The translations under genes and the position numbers were made by a program. DNA of 64,000 nucleotides. Source: Achromobacter animicus (GTDB taxonomy: Bacteria > Pseudomonadota > Gammaproteobacteria > Burkholderiales > Burkholderiaceae_B). The stretch's first letter is position 1. Every line of letters begins with the position of its first letter. The notes under the pieces were generated by a model. It searched no databases and was not told the DNA's origin. It saw nothing but the letters and a program-made list of their open reading frames with translations. The stretch covers positions 1 through 64,000 of the forward strand of contig NZ_CADIJM010000010.1 of the NCBI RefSeq assembly GCF_902859585.1, read 5' to 3'. Shown in pieces: positions 43,616 to 55,617 of this stretch.

Positions 43616-43642
43616 CGTTCGTCTGCCGGGATGTTCGCGGCG

Positions 43643-44989
43643 TTAAAGCTGGCCGTACGAGTGCAGGCCCGACAGGAACATGTTCACGCCCAGGAACGCA
43701 AACCCCGTGATCAACAGGCCTATCAGCGCCCAGTAGGCAGCCATCGCGCCACGCAGGCCCTTGATAAGCCGCATGTGCAGCCAGGCCGCGTAATTCAGCC
43801 AGACGATCAGCGCCCAGGTTTCCTTCGGGTCCCACTGCCAGTACGCGCCCCACGCGTCGGCCGCCCACAGCGCCCCCAAAATGGTGGCCACCGTGAAGAA
43901 CGCGAACCCGATCGCGATGGCGCGATACATGATGTCGTCCAGCACTTCCAGCGAGGGTAGCGCCTCCGCGATGCGGCGGCGGCCCAGAAGAATGGCGCCC
44001 ACGATCACCGCGCCCACGCCGAAGTACAGCATCCAGGTGGCCGACAAGCCATCAGAGCGGAACACCATCGGCTCGGCGCACAGCAACACGCCCAGGATGA
44101 ACAGCGGCGCCAGCTTGGCCCACGACGTGGTCTGACCGTGCTGCTTGACCAGGTACGCAAAGCCCACCATCGCCGCCAGCGAGAACGTGCCGTAGCCGAT
44201 GAAATTGGCGGGCACGTGCAGTTTCATCCACCAGCTTTTTAGCGCGGGCACCAGTGGCTGGATCTGTCCCGCGTCGCGCGTGAACGAATACCAGAGCAGG
44301 AACACGACGGCCGAGGTGACCACTAGCATCACAAAGCCGCCCAGCGCGCGCGTGGCGTACTTGCGTTCGTAGTACAGATAGAACAGCGCCGTGATGAGGC
44401 AAAACAGCACGAAAACTTCATACAGGTTGCTGACCGGGATATGACCCAGGTCCGGACCCATCAGATGGCCCTCGCGCCAGCGCACCAGCAGACCCGTGAC
44501 GCCAGCAAACACCGCGCCCCAATTCAGCGCCGTGCCCAGCCAGGCGGCCGTCGGGCTGAAAAGGCCGATCCAGTAGCACACCATCGACAGCGCAAACAGC
44601 GCGCTCATCCAAAGAATGGCGGACTGCGAGGAAAACAGAAACTTCAGGAAGAACACCTGCTCGGCGCGGGCGAGGTCGGTGCCATAGAGCATCAGCGCCA
44701 GGCCCGACGAGATCGCACAGGCGATCATCAACCGGCGCAGCGGCCGCCACAGCCAGCCCAGCCAGGCCACCGCGGGCACCGTGCCGCACAGGATGATCTT
44801 CTCGTAGTAGTCCATCGCGTGCCCGTAGCGGGTCAGCGCGAATCCCGCGCCCGCTGCCAGCAGCAAAAAGAAGACGATGTCGGTCCAGTCGGGCTTGCCG
44901 CGTTGCGCGCGGCTGTCGCCGGTTTCGGATAAGGCGTCCTGCCAGAGCGTTTCAGGCGACGGGGGTTGCGTGGTGGTCGTCGTGGACAT
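43643..44989 (-). CDS. ccsB: cytochrome c biogenesis protein CcsB (ResC/CcsA-type)
   Basis: 448-residue polytopic membrane protein. The tryptophan-rich heme-handling motif WGAYWQWDPKETWALIVW identifies the CcsA/ResC family. Conserved His residues lie in LHVPANFIGYG and YAAWLHMR. With ResB it delivers heme across the inner membrane to apocytochrome c in system II. It follows resB by 8 bp on the same strand, downstream of a diheme cytochrome gene. Confidence 0.93.
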   Translation of the reverse strand: MSTTTTTQPPSPETLWQDALSETGDSRAQRGKPDWTDIVFFLLLAAGAGFALTRYGHAMDYYEKIILCGTVPAVAWLGWLWRPLRRLMIACAISSGLALMLYGTDLARAEQVFFLKFLFSSQSAILWMSALFALSMVCYWIGLFSPTAAWLGTALNWGAVFAGVTGLLVRWREGHLMGPDLGHIPVSNLYEVFVLFCLITALFYLYYERKYATRALGGFVMLVVTSAVVFLLWYSFTRDAGQIQPLVPALKSWWMKLHVPANFIGYGTFSLAAMVGFAYLVKQHGQTTSWAKLAPLFILGVLLCAEPMVFRSDGLSATWMLYFGVGAVIVGAILLGRRRIAEALPSLEVLDDIMYRAIAIGFAFFTVATILGALWAADAWGAYWQWDPKETWALIVWLNYAAWLHMRLIKGLRGAMAAYWALIGLLITGFAFLGVNMFLSGLHSYGQL

Positions 44990-44997
44990 AAATAACC

Positions 44998-47079
44998 TCA
45001 GGACCCTTTTTTCTGGCGCAGCAGCGCCTGCTTGAAGCGTTCAAACTCTTGATTGAAGTCAAGTGTACGCTTCTGAGACGTCATGGCCGCCAGGACGCTG
45101 CTGCCGCCGCCTTGCGGCTTGACCCAGATCCAGACGCGACGATCGCGAATGTAAAACATGGAGAACACGCCCAGGACCAGCAGCAGGCTGCCCAGGTAGA
45201 CCGTGTTTTTGCCCGGGGTGCGGCTGACCTGGAACACGCTGGCCTGCACGTGATTGAAGTCGGCCAGCGACAGGAACACCGGCGCGGGATAGACCGTCAG
45301 GTCGGACAGCGCCGCCACTGCCAGGCGCGACCACACCGCCGCGCGTTCGCCCTCCTGGCCCTCGACGGGCACGGGCGGCTGACCCGCGCGTTCGCGCGCG
45401 ATGGCGCGCAATTCGTTCATGCTGGCGCCGATCAGGCGGATCACGACATCGGCCGCGCGCTCAAGATCCGGGGCGGGCGTATTGGCTTGCAGGAAAGCCG
45501 CGACGGCCTGCAGGCCGCCGGCGGCAAAGGTGTCCAGCGCGCGCTCTGCCGCGGTCTCCAGCGGTTGGCGGTCCGCGCCCGACGGGCTGTTGCGTTCGGC
45601 AAAGCGGCGGGCGGCTTCCTTGCGCGCGGCCGGATCGGCCAGGGTGGCGCGCAGGCGCATGAATTCAGCGATGGTGCTGTCGTCGTCGGCCGGAATGCGC
45701 AGATAGCGGAACGGCTCGGACGCGTTGTTGCGCACGCCGGCCAGGAACACGGCCGCGCCGTCCAGCTCGACGGGCAGCATGTAGTTCTGGAATTCGTGCG
45801 CCTGGCCCGCATCGTCGATCAGCTTGTACTCGACGCTGGGCCCGACGTTGCGCAGGTTCTCGTTCTTCTTGCCGGCCGCGCTGCCGGCAACCGATGCCAC
45901 GTGTTCGGCAAAGCTCTGGTCGGCGCCTTTGGGGTCGCCCCGGGTCAGGTCTTCGACGTTGATGGGACGCATGGCCGTGATCTCGATGCCCATGCTGCGC
46001 GGGCCCTTGGCCGTCTGCGCGGTGAGCTCGCTGGTCTTGCCGACCGTGCCATCGACCGAGAACGTGGCGTCGTTGGCGCCCACCAGCGGATAACCCTTGA
46101 GCGCGACCGTGCTGCCGCCATCGTCAAAGCTCGATTGATAGACCGTCATGCCCTTGAAGCGCAGCGGTTCGTTGACCTCGATGGTGGAATCGAAGGTCTT
46201 GCCGGTGTCCGGGTCCGTGACCTCGACTTCGCTGGCGAAGCGGCTGGGCATACCGGTGGAGTAATAGTCGACGACGAACTTCTTGAGCTTGAGCGTGAAG
46301 GGCATCGGCTGCACCAGGGCGCCGTCACCCACCATCACGACCGCGGTGCTGGCCTGGCCGCCCTCGGGCACTAGGACGCTGGCACGAAAGCTCGGGTTGT
46401 TGACCGACAGGCGGCCGCTTTCCGGCACTTCGGAGATCAGCATGTTGTCGACGATGGGCTGCTTGCCGCCGAACATGACCTGCAGGCGCACCGGCAGTTC
46501 ACTGTCGAGCAGGCCGCCGATACAGATGATGACCATGGCCGCGTGGGCGAACACATAACCCAGGCGGTTCGCGCTGCCCTTCTTGGCGGCCAGCAGGACG
46601 CCATCCTGGTCCTCGCGCACGCGCACCGCATACCCCATGCGGCCCAGCAGCGCCTTCAGGCCGGTCACGGTCTGCGGCACGCCGGTGGGCTCGGTGGTTT
46701 CCACGCGATGCGGGAATGCGCGCAAGCTGCCCTCGCGCACGTGCTCGCGGAATGACCGGGCGTCGCGCAGCATCTTGGGCGCATTGCGGATCAGGCACAC
46801 CGAGGTCGACACGACCAGAAAGCCCATGATCAGCAGGAACCACCAGCTGTTGTAGACGTGCCAGATGGAGAACTTGTCGAACACTTCAAACCAGAACGGG
46901 CCGAACTGGTCGATGTAGTTGTTGGACGAGCGGTTCTGCTGCAGCACCGTCCCCACCAGGCTGGCCACGCAGATGAACATCAGCAGGCTGACGGCAAAAC
47001 GCATCGAACCCAGAAGTTCAAAGAGATCGCCTGGCAGGCTGCGCAAAGAGGGGCGGGAGTGGGTTCGAGTCGAATTCAT
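44998..47079 (-). CDS. resB: cytochrome c biogenesis protein ResB (Ccs1)
   Basis: 693 residues. Three N-terminal transmembrane helices (with LGSMRFAVSLLMFICVASLVG and WHVYNSWWFLLIMGFLVVSTSVC) come before a large periplasmic domain. A last helix lies near VYLGSLLLVLGVFSMFYIRDRR, the ResB topology. The family His is in GYVFAHAAMVIICIGGLLDS. It works with CcsB in system II cytochrome c maturation. The protein is longer than Bacillus ResB, as usual for beta-proteobacteria. Confidence 0.93.
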   Translation of the reverse strand: MNSTRTHSRPSLRSLPGDLFELLGSMRFAVSLLMFICVASLVGTVLQQNRSSNNYIDQFGPFWFEVFDKFSIWHVYNSWWFLLIMGFLVVSTSVCLIRNAPKMLRDARSFREHVREGSLRAFPHRVETTEPTGVPQTVTGLKALLGRMGYAVRVREDQDGVLLAAKKGSANRLGYVFAHAAMVIICIGGLLDSELPVRLQVMFGGKQPIVDNMLISEVPESGRLSVNNPSFRASVLVPEGGQASTAVVMVGDGALVQPMPFTLKLKKFVVDYYSTGMPSRFASEVEVTDPDTGKTFDSTIEVNEPLRFKGMTVYQSSFDDGGSTVALKGYPLVGANDATFSVDGTVGKTSELTAQTAKGPRSMGIEITAMRPINVEDLTRGDPKGADQSFAEHVASVAGSAAGKKNENLRNVGPSVEYKLIDDAGQAHEFQNYMLPVELDGAAVFLAGVRNNASEPFRYLRIPADDDSTIAEFMRLRATLADPAARKEAARRFAERNSPSGADRQPLETAAERALDTFAAGGLQAVAAFLQANTPAPDLERAADVVIRLIGASMNELRAIARERAGQPPVPVEGQEGERAAVWSRLAVAALSDLTVYPAPVFLSLADFNHVQASVFQVSRTPGKNTVYLGSLLLVLGVFSMFYIRDRRVWIWVKPQGGGSSVLAAMTSQKRTLDFNQEFERFKQALLRQKKGS

Positions 47080-47198
47080 GAAAAAAGGGGGGCCGCGCTA
47101 TCGGCTACCCCCCTCATAGACAGTGCATGACGGAACGAGGTTCCGGCACGCGCAAGTTGCATCAACGCGGACCGGCCGCGCACGTTGCGGCCGATCGT

Positions 47199-47900
47199 TT
47201 ACCGAAGGCCGGCCGCGTAATCCGACACCGCCTTGATGTCGGCGTCCGACATGCGGTCCGCGATGGCATGCATGACGTCGTTCTTGCGGTCGCCGCTACG
47301 GAAAAGCTTCAGTTGCTCTTCGATGTACACGGGGAACTGGCCCGACAGACGGGGGTACTGACCGGGAATCCCGGCGCCATTGGCAGAATGGCATGCCGCG
47401 CAAGCCGGGACGTTGCGGTCTGGCAAACCGCCACGCCAGATCTTTTGACCTAGCTCAACCAGATTCTCATGGCCAGCCGTGGCGGGCTCTTTGAGCGGCT
47501 GCGTTGCCAGGTACAGCGCGATGTTCTGCATGTCGGCCGGCGTCAGGTTCTGCACCATGACGGTCATGGGGCTGGGATTGCCGCCCGGGCCGTTGCGAAC
47601 AGGCGCTTTGGCGCCTTCCTTCACCTTGAAGTCGGCAAGCTGCTTGGCCAGGTATTCGTGCGGCTGCGCGGCCAGGTTCGGGTTCACCGGAATGGTGCTG
47701 TTACCCGCCGCGCCGTGACAGGAGGCACAGGCAATAATGCCGCGGGCCGCGTCGCCTTGGTCAAACAGCTGACCGCCCTTGGCGGCATCTGGTTTGGCCG
47801 GGCCCGCAGCGCCATTGGCGGCGAAACTCGTAGCAGAGAGGGCGGAGGCGCCGAGCAACAGCCCGCTCGCAACCAACATCCGGGACAGCACACGCTTCAT
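47199..47900 (-). CDS. diheme cytochrome c (c4 type)
   Basis: 233 residues from the ATG at 47900. A signal peptide (cut near SFA-ANG) precedes two c-type heme sites, CASCH and CAACH, about 110 residues apart, each with a later Met ligand candidate (NPSPMTVM and HAIADRMS). This is the cytochrome c4 layout. It is a periplasmic electron carrier to terminal oxidases. It is followed by resB and ccsB, which mature it, and is divergent from engB. Confidence 0.9.
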   Translation of the reverse strand: MKRVLSRMLVASGLLLGASALSATSFAANGAAGPAKPDAAKGGQLFDQGDAARGIIACASCHGAAGNSTIPVNPNLAAQPHEYLAKQLADFKVKEGAKAPVRNGPGGNPSPMTVMVQNLTPADMQNIALYLATQPLKEPATAGHENLVELGQKIWRGGLPDRNVPACAACHSANGAGIPGQYPRLSGQFPVYIEEQLKLFRSGDRKNDVMHAIADRMSDADIKAVSDYAAGLR

Positions 47901-48164
47901 GAAGACCTCGACGATCACATCGATCAAGGCGCAAAAAGGCGCCCACGCCTGCCCGCACTCGCAGTAAAACCGTATCGAACCTGTTTTGCTTGTCCTGCTT
48001 GCGATCTTTCTGCGAAGCCGCGTCAGCGCTGCCCGAAAGGGGCTTTTATCGGCTGGATGACAGCTAAACAGTAAGCAAAAAAGACGGCTCCGCGCACGGG
48101 GACCACTGTAGCAAACGCCGGATTATACAATAGGGCTCGAAACCAACCGTATCGAAAGCCATCC

Positions 48165-49801
<1,637 letters not shown>

Positions 49802-49880
49802 AAAGACCTCCGGGCGCGGCGGCTTTGGCCGTCTGCGCTCGGCGCCTCCCGCCGGCCAGGACGCCGGCAATCCCCCGCCA

Positions 49881-50822
49881 TCAAGCCTTTGCGGCGGCAG
49901 CCCGCGCCGGCTGCGCGCCGCGGCGCAGTCCCAGCCACGTCCCGCCCAGCACACAGCCCAGACCGACGACATGCGTCAGCGTGACGTGCTCGTCCAGGAA
50001 CAGGGCCGCGAACAGCAACCCGAAGATCGGCAGCCAGTTCACGAACAGCGCGGCGCGGCTGATCCCCAGCCGCGCGATGCCCGCGTTCCACACGATGTTG
50101 CTGATACCGGACGCGACCACCGCCGAAAACATCAGCACCGCCCAAGGCCACCATGCCATCTGCCACGTCTCAGCGTGGTACGAGGACGGCGTCAGCGCGG
50201 CATGTCCCACCAGCATCACGCCGCCGGCCAGGTACATGTACCAGAGCATCCCCAGCGGATCCATCATGCGTGACATCCGCTGGATGACGAGGCCGCCAAA
50301 CACGAACACCAGCACGGCCACGAACACCACGGCATCGCCCCAGCCGGTCAACCCGAGCTGCGCGCCGCTGCCCACCACCACCATGCCGACGCCCAGGAGG
50401 CCGAGCAGCGCGCCGGCAATGCGAGTCGCCGTGAGTTTTTCTCGGTAGAAGATGGCGGCAAGAAAGGCGGACAGCAACGGACTGGTGGCCATGATCAGCG
50501 TGCCGTTGGCCGCCGACGACACGCGCAAACCCGACACCAACGCCACCTGGTGCGCATACACCACCAGAAAGCCGGCAAGCGCCACCCAGCCCAGCTGCGC
50601 GCTACCCAACTTCGGGATACGGCCGCCGCGTGCCTTGATGATGAGGGTGACGGTAATGAATGCAATGACGATCCGAACGGCGGCGAGCGCCTGGATGTCC
50701 ATGTGCTGGGTCAGATACTTGATGGAGACGATGTTCAGGCCCCACGTGGCCATGACGAACATCAATTGAAGATAAATCAGACCGTTCCGGTCCTGACTTG
50801 CATCAACGGTGGGGGACGTCAC
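49881..50822 (-). CDS. EamA/DMT family transporter
   Basis: 313 residues, GTG start at 50822, with ten hydrophobic helices in two EamA repeats. LQLMFVMATWGLNIVSIKYLTQ forms the first helix, and the second half ends in VTLTHVVGLGCVLGGTWLGLR. A short Ala/Arg-rich tail follows. It is an inner-membrane exporter of unknown substrate, unrelated in close sequence to the EamA protein at 1.6 kb. It converges with hemB across 79 bp. Confidence 0.85.
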   Translation of the reverse strand: MTSPTVDASQDRNGLIYLQLMFVMATWGLNIVSIKYLTQHMDIQALAAVRIVIAFITVTLIIKARGGRIPKLGSAQLGWVALAGFLVVYAHQVALVSGLRVSSAANGTLIMATSPLLSAFLAAIFYREKLTATRIAGALLGLLGVGMVVVGSGAQLGLTGWGDAVVFVAVLVFVFGGLVIQRMSRMMDPLGMLWYMYLAGGVMLVGHAALTPSSYHAETWQMAWWPWAVLMFSAVVASGISNIVWNAGIARLGISRAALFVNWLPIFGLLFAALFLDEHVTLTHVVGLGCVLGGTWLGLRRGAQPARAAAAKA

Positions 50823-50967
50823 GGCGCCGGCCTGGAGGGAGTGGGATGCGCCGCGCGGGCAGCGAAGCGATCATGGTATATCGCGCCCTTTCTTGATTCA
50901 ACGCAAGCGTCGTCGCGTTGCGCGCATCAGACGCTGGCGCCTGCCCCGCCGCCAGCGTGCTCGTCCC

Positions 50968-52863
50968 TCAACGCACGAGCACGCGGTCCAGCGATTCCGT
51001 GAAGCGCTTTGCGTCTTGAAAGCCCACTACGCGCGCATCCGCGATTTCCTTACCGCCCGGCTCGAAGAACATGATGCCCGGCGGGCCGAACAGCCGGAAG
51101 CGCTTGAGCAGCGCGCGGTCGTCGGCATTGTTCGCGGTCACATCCGCCTGCACCAGCACCATGCCCGCCATGCGCTGCGCGACGCCCGGATCCGTGAAGG
51201 TGAAGCGCTCCATTTCGCGGCACGACACGCACCAGTCCGCATAGAAGTCCAGCATCACCGGCCGGGTGCTTTGCGCCAGCAGCGCGTCCAGCTCGGCATT
51301 GCTGCGCACACGCGTGAAATGGACATCGCCCGCCGCGGCGGCGCCGGCAGCCGGCGCATCGCCGCGCGCGGCCAAGTGCGACAGCGGCTGCAGCACATCG
51401 CGCCCGCCACTGGCCGCACCGACGAGCCACGCCGCGGCCGCCAGGGCAAGCAACAAGCCCAGGCCCTTGCCGAACATGCGCCCGGCGCCCACGCCTTGCG
51501 GCAAGGCGTCGAAGGCGCGCAGCATCACGGCCGACACGACAGCCAGAAACGCCCACCCCGTCATCTGGACCCAGGTGGGCACGACGGGAATCAGCATCCA
51601 CCACGCGGTCGCCAGCAGCAGCATGCCGAACAACCGCTTGACGCCGTCCATCCACGGTCCGGCCTTGGGCAGCAAGGCGGACGACGACGCGCCGACGATC
51701 AACAGCGGCACGCCCATCCCCCATGCCATCGCAAACAGCGCCGATCCGCCCAGGATCACGTCCCCGGTCTGCGAGATATACAGCAAGGCGCCGGCCAGCG
51801 GCGCGGCCACGCACGGGCCGACGATCAGCGCCGACAAGGCGCCCATGACCAGGGCGCCGGTGTAGCGTCCGCCCGGCACGCGCGACGAGCGCTCGGACAG
51901 CATCGCCTGCACACTCGACGGCATCTGGAACGTGAATACATCGAACATCGCCAGCGCCAGCGCGGTCAGCAGGATGGCAAAGAGGGTCAGGATCCACGGC
52001 GTCTGCAACCAGGCCGCGAGCCCCGCGCCGCTCAGGCCGGCAGCCACGCCCAGCGCGGTGTACACCACCGACATGCCCAGCACGTAGGTGGCGGCCAAAG
52101 CCAATCCGCGTCCGCGGCTGGGCCGCTCCTGCTGCGCGCCGCCCAGCACGATGGACGACAGGATGGGGATCATGGGCAGCACGCACGGCGTGAAGGCCAG
52201 CAAGAGGCCCAGCACCAGAAACACGCCAGCCGTCTTGATCCATCCCAGGCCACCCAGCGCGTCGGCCAGGCCCGTGTCTCCGGCATTGACCAGCGCGGAC
52301 AAGCCGCCGGAAGCCGCTTGCGGCGCCAACGCCCCGCCAAGCCCCGTGCCCGCCACCGTATATCCACCTGCCACGGGCGTGAGCTTCACGGTGCTGTCCA
52401 TCGGCGGATAGCAAAGGCCGGCATCCGCGCAGCCCTGGCCCGTCAGCGTGAGCGTGAACGGCTGTCCGCCGGCTCCCACCGGGACGCGGATCGTCACGTC
52501 CTTGTGGAAGACTTCCATGTCCTTTTCAAAGGTCGGGTCGTACTTGACCTCGCCCTTGGGATAAACGGCCTCGCCCAACGTGGTGGCATCGGCGGGACTG
52601 ATGGCAATGGCGAAGCGCTCGCGGTACATGTAATAGCCGGGCGCGACCTTGTAGTGCAGCTCCAGCGTGTCCGCGGACGCCATCTTGGCGCTGAACACGA
52701 ACGCCTTTTCAGGCTCCAGGAACTCGGTATCCGCGCGCGCGGCTGCCTGCCATCCGAACAGCAGGATGGCCATCGCCAGCAGCATCAGGCAGTGCCTGAA
52801 AAAGGGGGAGGTCGCGCTCTCGGCGCGTCCGCGCGCGCCGACCGTACCGGCAAGTTGCAACAT
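50968..52863 (-). CDS. dsbD: thiol:disulfide interchange protein DsbD
   Basis: 631 residues. The periplasmic alpha domain has paired Cys in GQGCADAGLCYPP. The membrane beta domain (eight helices) has Cys in TPCVLPMIPI and VGPCVAAPLAG. The C-terminal thioredoxin-like gamma domain has ADWCVSCREME. It passes electrons from cytoplasmic thioredoxin to periplasmic DsbC and cytochrome c maturation. The ATG overlaps the cutA stop by one base (TGATG), the common cutA-dsbD pairing. Confidence 0.95.
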   Translation of the reverse strand: MLQLAGTVGARGRAESATSPFFRHCLMLLAMAILLFGWQAAARADTEFLEPEKAFVFSAKMASADTLELHYKVAPGYYMYRERFAIAISPADATTLGEAVYPKGEVKYDPTFEKDMEVFHKDVTIRVPVGAGGQPFTLTLTGQGCADAGLCYPPMDSTVKLTPVAGGYTVAGTGLGGALAPQAASGGLSALVNAGDTGLADALGGLGWIKTAGVFLVLGLLLAFTPCVLPMIPILSSIVLGGAQQERPSRGRGLALAATYVLGMSVVYTALGVAAGLSGAGLAAWLQTPWILTLFAILLTALALAMFDVFTFQMPSSVQAMLSERSSRVPGGRYTGALVMGALSALIVGPCVAAPLAGALLYISQTGDVILGGSALFAMAWGMGVPLLIVGASSSALLPKAGPWMDGVKRLFGMLLLATAWWMLIPVVPTWVQMTGWAFLAVVSAVMLRAFDALPQGVGAGRMFGKGLGLLLALAAAAWLVGAASGGRDVLQPLSHLAARGDAPAAGAAAAGDVHFTRVRSNAELDALLAQSTRPVMLDFYADWCVSCREMERFTFTDPGVAQRMAGMVLVQADVTANNADDRALLKRFRLFGPPGIMFFEPGGKEIADARVVGFQDAKRFTESLDRVLVR

Positions 52864-53210
52864 CAGTTTCTCTTGTTCTGCGTAATGGCCGTCTGCTCGC
52901 GCACCCAGTCCAGGTAGGGCGCTGCGCCGGCGATGACCGGCAGCACGATGATCTCGGGAACGTCGTAGGGATGCATTTTCGACAAGACCTGCACGACGGC
53001 GGCATGCCGCGCGTAGGTCGTCTTGATCTGGATGGGGATTTCTTCCGTCCCTTCGACCTCACCGTTCCACAGGTAGATGGACAACCCGGGCGCGCCGAGG
53101 TTCACGCACGCGGCCAGTCCGTCTTCGACGAGCACGTGCGCAATGCGTTTGGCCAGCAACAGGTCCGGCGCATTGCTGATGACCAGCACGACGTCGTCAT
53201 CGCGCAACAT
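52863..53210 (-). CDS. cutA: divalent-cation tolerance protein CutA
   Basis: 115 residues from the ATG at 53210, preceded by the strong AAGGAGG; upstream in-frame sequence is non-coding. The ferredoxin-like fold motifs LAACVNLGAPGLSIYLWNGE, EIPIQIKTT and HPYDVPEIIVLPV are typical. CutA1 forms trimers; its exact role in metal tolerance is debated. It is coupled to dsbD. Confidence 0.94.
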   Translation of the reverse strand: MLRDDDVVLVISNAPDLLLAKRIAHVLVEDGLAACVNLGAPGLSIYLWNGEVEGTEEIPIQIKTTYARHAAVVQVLSKMHPYDVPEIIVLPVIAGAAPYLDWVREQTAITQNKRN

Positions 53211-53332
53211 GGAGCCTCCTTGGGATACCCGCGTGGGATGTAACTCGCGGTATTTTATCGGTATTGCGGCCACCTTCCCGGAACCGCCGCGCGCCAGGCC
53301 GCCGCGCCGCCCTCTTACACGCCGAGGCAAGC

Positions 53333-53797
53333 ATGTCCGACAACTGCCTGTTCTGCCGCATCGCCCGTCACGAGATTCCCGCGCACGTCATCCACGAAGA
53401 CGATCGCCTGCTGGCCTTCCTCGACATCCAGCCCGTGCGCCCCGGGCACACGCTCATCATTCCCAAGCAGCACTATCCCTATTACGAAGACATGCCGGCT
53501 GACCTTGCCGCCAGCATCGTCAACCTGGGCCAGCGGCTGGGCCGCCAGATGAAACGCCTGTACGGCGTCGAGCGCGTGGGATTTGCGTTCACGGGCATCC
53601 ATGTCGCGCACGCGCACGCCCATGTCGTTCCGATGCATCACCCGCAGGACGTGACGTCCACGCAATACATCGAGCAGCAGGACCTGACTTTCAGGATGCC
53701 GCCTCAGCCGCCCCAGGATGTGTTGGCCGCAACAGCCGCGGAGCTGCGGGGGCAGTTGCGCGGCGGGCGCGAACGCGAGGATGCGGGCAACGCCTGA
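53333..53797 (+). CDS. HIT family protein
   Basis: 154 residues from the ATG at 53333. The N-terminal CLFCRIARHEIPAHVIHEDD and the histidine triad HAHAHVVPMHH identify a HIT hydrolase of the HinT/FHIT branch. RPGHTLIIPKQHY is also typical. It likely hydrolyses nucleoside phosphoramidates or dinucleotides in the cytoplasm. It stands divergent from cutA by 122 bp and converges with the ribosomal operon. Confidence 0.92.
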   Translation: MSDNCLFCRIARHEIPAHVIHEDDRLLAFLDIQPVRPGHTLIIPKQHYPYYEDMPADLAASIVNLGQRLGRQMKRLYGVERVGFAFTGIHVAHAHAHVVPMHHPQDVTSTQYIEQQDLTFRMPPQPPQDVLAATAAELRGQLRGGREREDAGNA

Positions 53798-53847
53798 TCG
53801 GTGCATCAGCGTCCCCTCGCGAATCGCAGCGCCCCATCGCGGCGCCC

Positions 53848-53882
53848 AAAAAAACAAGGGCGGGTCCGAAGACCCGCCCTTG
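53848..53882 (-). terminator. strong terminator of the alpha ribosomal operon
   Basis: A perfect 12-bp stem CAAGGGCGGGTC/GACCCGCCCTTG with loop CGAA is followed on the minus strand by seven T. It lies 21 bp after the rplQ stop and closes the whole spc-alpha transcript. Confidence 0.94.
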
Positions 53883-53903
53883 TCGCTTATCTAGCTGCCG
53901 AAA

Positions 53904-54296
53904 TTACTCGGCGCTGTCCTCAGCGGCTTCATCGACTTCCGGACGGTCAACCAGTTCCATGAAAGCCATGGGAGCGTTGTCGCCTTGACGGAAGCCCATC
54001 TTCAGCACGCGGGTGTAGCCGCCGTTACGGGCCGCGTAGCGCGGGCCGATTTCGGCAAACAGCTTCACAACCGCATCGCGATCGCGCAGACGGGCAAAAG
54101 CCAGACGCTTGTTCGCGAGCGTGGGCTCCTTGCCCAGCGTGATCAGGGGTTCGATGACGCGGCGCAATTCTTTCGCCTTCGGCAGCGTGGTCTTGATGGC
54201 TTCGTGGGTGATCAACGAAACGGCCATGTTGCGGAACATGGCAAGACGGTGACTGCTGGTGCGGTTGAGCTTACGCAAGCCATTACCGTGACGCAT
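53904..54296 (-). CDS. rplQ: 50S ribosomal protein L17
   Basis: 130 residues, starting [28 protein letters not shown], the L17 signature. The C terminus carries an extra acidic tail ([11 protein letters not shown]). Last gene of the alpha operon, 185 bp after rpoA, a wider gap than usual that holds a GC hairpin at 54419-54438. Confidence 0.97.
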   Translation of the reverse strand: MRHGNGLRKLNRTSSHRLAMFRNMAVSLITHEAIKTTLPKAKELRRVIEPLITLGKEPTLANKRLAFARLRDRDAVVKLFAEIGPRYAARNGGYTRVLKMGFRQGDNAPMAFMELVDRPEVDEAAEDSAE

Positions 54297-54418
54297 GATA
54301 AGTTTCCTTTGAATCTAAAGAAGGCGTTTCCGCCATCGGGTTGCCGGCTCTTCTATCAGCCTGCAATCAGGCTGCGGTCCGGTAGAAAACGGGGCATTTT
54401 ACGACGATTTCGCAAACT

Positions 54419-54438
54419 GCCCGGCCGTGAGGCCGGGC
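54419..54438. repeat. 8-bp-stem hairpin between rpoA and rplQ
   Basis: GCCCGGCC and GGCCGGGC flank the loop GTGA. On the transcribed minus strand it is followed by AGTTTGCG, too poor in U for efficient termination. It may be a processing or attenuation element that reduces rplQ relative to rpoA. Confidence 0.5.
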
Positions 54439-54481
54439 GCTGCGGGGGACGCCCTTTTCAGGGGCGGCACCCTTTCAAGAC

Positions 54482-55468
54482 TTACGGACGCTCCAGGCCC
54501 AGGGGCGGCCAGTTCTCGAGCTTCATGCCGAGCGTCAGGCCACGTGCAGCCAGCACTTCCTTGATCTCGTTGAGCGACTTGCGACCCAGGTTCGGGGTCT
54601 TGAGCAGCTCGTTTTCGGTACGCTGGATCAGGTCGCCGATGTAGTAGATGTTTTCGGCCTTCAGGCAGTTGGCCGAACGCACCGTCAGCTCCAGGTCGTC
54701 GACCGGACGCAGCAGCACCGGGTCGATCTGCGGCGTGCCGCGGACCGGGGCTTCGTACGAATCGCCAGCGCCTTCCAGGGCGGCGAAGACCGAGATCTGG
54801 TCCATCAGGATGCGGGCCGACTGGCGCACCGCTTCCTCGGGCGAGATCACGCCGTTGGTTTCGATGTCCAGGACCAGCTTGTCCAGGTCGGTGCGTTGTT
54901 CAACGCGGGCGCTTTCAACGGCGTAGCTCACGCGGCGGACCGGGCTGAACGAAGCGTCCAGAACGATGCGGCCGATGGTGTGGGTGCGGTCTTCCGACAG
55001 CGCGCGCACGTTGCCCGGCACGTAGCCGCGGCCCTTTTCGACCTTGATCTGCATTTCCAGCTTGCCTGCTTCCGTCAGGTTGCAGATGGCGTGGCCGGGG
55101 TTGATGATCTCGACGTCGTGCGGCAGCTCGATGTCGCTGGCCAGCACCGTGCCAGCGCCGGACTTGCGCAGAACCAGCGTCACTTCGTCGCGGTTGTGCA
55201 GCTTGAAGACCACGCCCTTCAGGTTCAGCAGGATGTCGACGACATCTTCGCGAACGCCCGGGATGGTCGAGTATTCGTGCACCACGCCCGTCATCTGGAC
55301 TTCGGTCGGCGCGTAGCCGGTCATCGAAGACAGCAGGATGCGGCGCAGGGCGTTGCCCAGCGTGTGACCGTAGCCACGCTCGAACGGCTCCATCACGATC
55401 TTGGCATGGTGCGTGCCGACCGGTTCGACTTCAATGGAGCGCGGCTTCAGGAAACCTTGAGTGGACAT
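54482..55468 (-). CDS. rpoA: RNA polymerase alpha subunit
   Basis: 328 residues. The N-terminal dimerisation domain includes [33 protein letters not shown]. The C-terminal DNA- and activator-binding domain includes [45 protein letters not shown] good AAGGA precedes the ATG. It follows rpsD by a 229-bp gap with a structured centre. Confidence 0.98.
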   Translation of the reverse strand: MSTQGFLKPRSIEVEPVGTHHAKIVMEPFERGYGHTLGNALRRILLSSMTGYAPTEVQMTGVVHEYSTIPGVREDVVDILLNLKGVVFKLHNRDEVTLVLRKSGAGTVLASDIELPHDVEIINPGHAICNLTEAGKLEMQIKVEKGRGYVPGNVRALSEDRTHTIGRIVLDASFSPVRRVSYAVESARVEQRTDLDKLVLDIETNGVISPEEAVRQSARILMDQISVFAALEGAGDSYEAPVRGTPQIDPVLLRPVDDLELTVRSANCLKAENIYYIGDLIQRTENELLKTPNLGRKSLNEIKEVLAARGLTLGMKLENWPPLGLERP

Positions 55469-55586
55469 TTACTGTGTTCCTTTTCAATACCCTCGGCTCG
55501 TTACACCGATAAGGCTGATGGACAGGGTGAGACTTGATGCTCAAACCATGGGCGGCGCAAAAACGCTGCCCGATACTTACCGCAAA

Positions 55587-55617
55587 GCCCGCTCCACCAA
55601 ATGGCGAAAGCGGGCTG
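55587..55617. repeat. hairpin in the long rpsD-rpoA gap
   Basis: AGCCCGCT (55587-55594) pairs with AGCGGGCT (55610-55617) across 15 bases that can pair further (CCA with TGG). There is no U run, so it is not a canonical terminator. The surrounding 229-bp gap has no gene. Confidence 0.45.

Noticed and set aside
50809-52917. 702-codon plus-strand frame opposite dsbD
   Set aside because: Arg/Gln/His-rich low-complexity translation with no domain, fully opposite dsbD.
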